NCBI RefSeq assembly: GCF_004022425.1
Contig: NZ_RBZY01000002.1
Coordinates: 40,996 to 104,995, forward strand
Direction: 5' to 3'
Length of the DNA: 64,000 nt
Origin: Microbacterium enclense
GTDB taxonomy: Bacteria; Actinomycetota; Actinomycetes; Actinomycetales; Microbacteriaceae
How positions within the stretch are numbered: the stretch's first letter is position 1; each line of letters opens with the position of its first letter. Below, in pieces: positions 63,906-64,000 of this stretch. A program made the translations under genes and the position numbers. The notes under the pieces are model-generated. The model was not told the origin of the DNA, did not search any database, and saw nothing but the letters and a program-made list of their open reading frames with translations.

Positions 63906-64000
63906 CCTCGGCAGGCGCCAGGCGGCCCGCCACGCCCCGAACGCTCCACTTCCGCGTTTTTCCGCGGTTCTGAGGTCGCGACACGCCCGGGGGGCGGTGT

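Overview
This window looks like a contiguous chromosomal segment of a high-GC actinobacterium of the family Microbacteriaceae, most likely Microbacterium or a close relative. The reasons are the strong GC3 bias, the actinobacterial gene order ftsZ-yggS-sepF-yggT-divIVA-lspA, an aa3/bc1 respiratory locus with a di-heme QcrC, SCO4848-type and DUF3043/DUF3054 proteins, and many TAnnnT -10 boxes placed 6-7 nt from start codons. No rRNA, tRNA, CRISPR array, insertion sequence or prophage was seen. Nearly all of it is gene-dense core or near-core DNA; the species call is inference.

Layout. 1-5.0 kb: cell division and envelope (FtsZ, SepF, YggT, DivIVA, LspA, RluD-type synthase). 5.0-15.5 kb: DnaE, a large hypothetical membrane protein, HisD, NrdR, PyrD, DUF3043 and an M20 peptidase. 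15.5-25 kb: ErpA, then the respiratory block ctaC-ctaD-ctaF(-PP2C) on + facing ctaE-qcrC-qcrA-qcrB on -, with a rhodanese between; together these encode the bc1-aa3 supercomplex. 25-37 kb: TrpD, PHP and 5'-3' exonuclease proteins, many small housekeeping or unknown proteins, an HxlR/QorB-like pair, an MFS exporter, a second YidC-like insertase, an ACT-domain protein and a phosphoesterase. 37-44 kb: a stress-flavoured stretch (fatty-acid desaturase, cold-shock protein, FMN stress protein, DUF2256 plus a photolyase-like CryB protein, DUF2945, catalase). 44-53 kb: a GT2-endonuclease-membrane protein operon, TrhO, dipeptidase, GNAT, FAD oxidoreductase, GntR, MsrA/MsrB, SDR and a CoA-type Nudix. 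53-64 kb: Pgi, two paralogous secreted lytic-transglycosylase-like proteins flanking padR and aarF, a TetR/DHA2 exporter pair and RpsA.

Most notable observations: the CryB/FeS-type photolyase homologue has lost the cysteines that hold the 4Fe-4S cluster; the heptamer GGATGCC/GGCATCC is strongly over-represented, overrides codon bias and occurs three times as an inverted pair with an identical 2-nt spacer; the desaturase has no ATG/GTG/TTG start that keeps its N-terminus; a coding-like ORF lies upstream of and in frame with the cold-shock gene; and at least ten genes appear to be leaderless. I did not find a clear-cut new multi-gene defence or biosynthetic system; the findings below are leads, not proofs.
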